A DNA stretch of 64,000 bases from Brevundimonas aurantiaca (GTDB taxonomy: Bacteria; Pseudomonadota; Alphaproteobacteria; Caulobacterales; Caulobacteraceae). Each line of letters starts with the position of its first letter. The stretch's first letter is position 1. The notes beneath the pieces were generated by a model that saw only the letters and a program-made list of their open reading frames with translations, made no database searches and was not told the origin of the DNA. This document shows, piece by piece, positions 62,617-64,000 of the stretch. A program made the position numbers and the translations under genes. Location of the stretch: assembly GCF_014199955.1 (NCBI RefSeq), contig NZ_JACHOQ010000004.1, positions 153,726 through 217,725 of the forward strand, read 5' to 3'.

Positions 62617-63333
62617 ATGTCCGAACCTGACGACCGATTCGACGGCCCCTCGCTTTCAGATCCGCCCAAATCAGAGGCTGTATTCAACGCGCCTCTGTCG
62701 GTGGTCGTGGTCGCCCTGTCCATGCCGGTGCTGTTCTTCTTTCAGCGCCAGTTGCCCGACATGGGCGCCAGCATGGCCTTTGCGCCGATCGACCTGCAGA
62801 ACGGCCGTTGGGGCGGGCTGTTCACCGCCATGCTGCTGCACGGTGGATGGGCCCACGCCCTGATGAATGCGGTCGGCGCCCTGGCCTTCGGCGCGCCGGT
62901 CGCGCGGCTTTTTGGCGAACGCTTCGGATCGAGCGTCTTTCTGCTCTTCTATATAGGGTGTGGCGTCATCGCGGCCCTGGGCTACGGGCTGGTGCATTGG
63001 GGATCTTCCGATCCGATGGTGGGAGCGTCGGGCGCCGTCTTTGGGCTGATCGGCGGGGCGACCCGACTGATGGGAGCGCCACAGGGCTGGAGGGGCGGCA
63101 GAGTCCTCAGCCTGTTGGACCGGCGTGTGATCGCGGCTTCCATCGCCTGGATGGCGGTCAACGCCGTGACCGGCCTGATCGGCTATGCCCCCGGCGCCGA
63201 CGGCGCGCGAATCGCCTGGGAGGCCCATGCCTTCGGCTTCTTCGCCGGCCTTTTGGCGATCGGACCCCTGGGACGCGCTTTCGGAACGACGTCGCACGCG
63301 GGACGCTCAGGCGGCGCCGATTCGGCCATTTGA
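62617..63333 (+). CDS. Rhomboid family intramembrane serine protease
   Basis: This 238-residue protein has about six helices. The catalytic Ser138 is in GASGAVFGL and His204 in AHAFGFFAG; the helix-2 HGGWAHALMN with His and Asn completes the oxyanion region. ATG 62617 is preferred over the TTG nine bases upstream, although both ribosome binding sites are weak. Rhomboids cut membrane proteins inside the bilayer. It is divergent from the hfa operon, and a functional link with it is not shown. Confidence 0.88.
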   Translation: MSEPDDRFDGPSLSDPPKSEAVFNAPLSVVVVALSMPVLFFFQRQLPDMGASMAFAPIDLQNGRWGGLFTAMLLHGGWAHALMNAVGALAFGAPVARLFGERFGSSVFLLFYIGCGVIAALGYGLVHWGSSDPMVGASGAVFGLIGGATRLMGAPQGWRGGRVLSLLDRRVIAASIAWMAVNAVTGLIGYAPGADGARIAWEAHAFGFFAGLLAIGPLGRAFGTTSHAGRSGGADSAI

Positions 63334-63424
63334 TTCCCCGGCGTCCCTGAGCGATCATCGGTCCGAGCGGCCCTGTCGCCATCCCGGCCCTGCGGTCGTC
63401 TCCTAACAGAGAGAAGGAGCCGCG

Positions 63425-63853
63425 ATGTTCGTCGCCGAGATCCTCAAGACCAAGGGAAACGCCGTCTATTCCATTACCGCCGATGTGACGGTGGCCCGGG
63501 CGTGTCAGGCGCTGGACGCCAAACGCGTAGGCGCTCTGGTGGTCCAGAACGGAGACGCCGTCGTGGGCGTCTTTTCGGAACGGGATGTGGTCAAGGCCGT
63601 GGCGGCCGACGGCCCAAACGCCCTCGCCCGACCCGTTCAGGACTATATGACCGCCAAGGTCATCTTCACCCAGCCGCGCGAAAGTTTGTCGGTCGTCATG
63701 AGCCGGATGACGGACCGACGGATTCGCCATCTGCCGGTCTTGGACGGAGAGACCCTGGTCGGCGTCGTCTCGATCGGCGACCTCGTCAAACGCCAGATCG
63801 AAGAACACGCCCGCGAGGCCGAAAGCCTCAAGACCTATATAGCGGCGGGCTGA
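63425..63853 (+). CDS. CBS domain protein
   Basis: This 142-residue cytoplasmic protein consists of two CBS motifs. The first is ARACQALDAKRVGALVVQNGDAVVGVFSERDVV; the second is SLSVVMSRMTDRRIRHLPVLDGETLVGVVSIGDLVK (in parts). Such Bateman modules bind adenosyl nucleotides and usually regulate partners. GAGAAGGAG precedes ATG 63425. It follows the rhomboid gene on the same strand but after 91 bases, so it may be separate. The target is unknown. Confidence 0.88.
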   Translation: MFVAEILKTKGNAVYSITADVTVARACQALDAKRVGALVVQNGDAVVGVFSERDVVKAVAADGPNALARPVQDYMTAKVIFTQPRESLSVVMSRMTDRRIRHLPVLDGETLVGVVSIGDLVKRQIEEHAREAESLKTYIAAG

Positions 63854-63919
63854 GCGGCGGGGCTGCGGCTCGACCGACCGAGAGTCGGTGAGAATCTTTC
63901 CTCCGCCTTCAGAATCTGG

Positions 63920-63948
63920 TTGCGGGTTAGGAGGGTGGCCCGTATAGG
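63920..63948 (+). promoter_or_regulatory. Sigma70-type promoter at window edge
   Basis: TTGCGG and TATAGG are separated by exactly 17 bases. The position faces off the right edge, so the transcript probably drives a gene just beyond the window. GC-rich leader sequence follows with no start codon visible before the end. Confidence 0.6.
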
Positions 63949-64000
63949 GCTGCCTCGCTCGGAGACGGGCCGGCCTTTGAGGCTTTTGGGACTTTGGTTT

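Noticed and set aside
1..64000. CRISPR arrays, insertion sequences, prophage and integrase genes
   Set aside because: No regularly spaced repeats, transposase or integrase motif was found on either strand. The GHKL gene alone is not enough to call an element.

Overview
The window looks like chromosomal DNA of a high-GC alphaproteobacterium of the order Caulobacterales, most likely Brevundimonas or a close relative. The support is a holdfast-anchor operon of the hfaA-hfaB-hfaD type, a TipF-like degenerate EAL protein, large TonB-dependent receptors paired with flavin-dependent tryptophan halogenases, and family-level matches throughout. The placement is inference; no 16S gene or search was available.

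Layout. 1-923: the N-terminal part of a GHKL ATPase with lower GC than the rest, running off the left edge and probably the end of an accessory island. 1.2-4.3 kb: pteridine/folate genes (a FolM-like reductase with an altered active site, then FolB) and small membrane or cytoplasmic proteins. 4.4-10.5 kb: osmoregulated periplasmic glucan synthase OpgH, an acyltransferase fused to a DUF998-like membrane domain, a 2-oxoadipate dioxygenase and MsrA. 10.7-16.5 kb: tRNA-Ser(GGA), a subtilisin-type autotransporter, a small secreted protein and a Tat-type metallophosphatase. 16.7-25.6 kb: two TonB receptors with a PL10 pectate lyase and a GH43 glycosidase. A near-identical 14-bp operator-like site lies upstream of the larger receptor gene and of the GH43 gene.

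26-38.3 kb: one long minus-strand stretch. It runs from GH3 beta-glucosidase through a TonB receptor, two overlapping tryptophan halogenases and a LacI regulator to UDP-glucose dehydrogenase and UDP-glucuronate 4-epimerase. The first five resemble a carbohydrate-uptake locus whose halogenases have no settled role. 38.7-52 kb is mostly housekeeping: PhoH, gamma carbonic anhydrase, RibF, MaoC, a HAD phosphatase, TipF, an SDR, an LpxL-type acyltransferase, a response regulator, an M23 peptidase, a DUF2093 protein, a CPA2 antiporter and IleS.

52.4-63.9 kb is an envelope and surface region. It holds a secreted Asn/Val/Ala-rich protein, an M16 peptidase, an ECF sigma/anti-sigma pair divergent from a subtilase across a perfect 10-bp inverted repeat, a secreted Gly/Ala-rich protein, hfaD-hfaB-hfaA, a rhomboid protease and a CBS-domain protein. 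The window ends just after a good sigma70-type promoter.

No CRISPR array, insertion sequence, prophage or rRNA gene was seen. Two families of intergenic palindromic repeat are present. Most minus-strand genes are tightly packed, often with ATGA overlaps. The best candidates for poorly described biology are the halogenase/TonB/GH3 locus, the ECF/subtilase cassette with its palindrome, the truncated GHKL gene at the island edge and the acyltransferase-DUF998 fusion.
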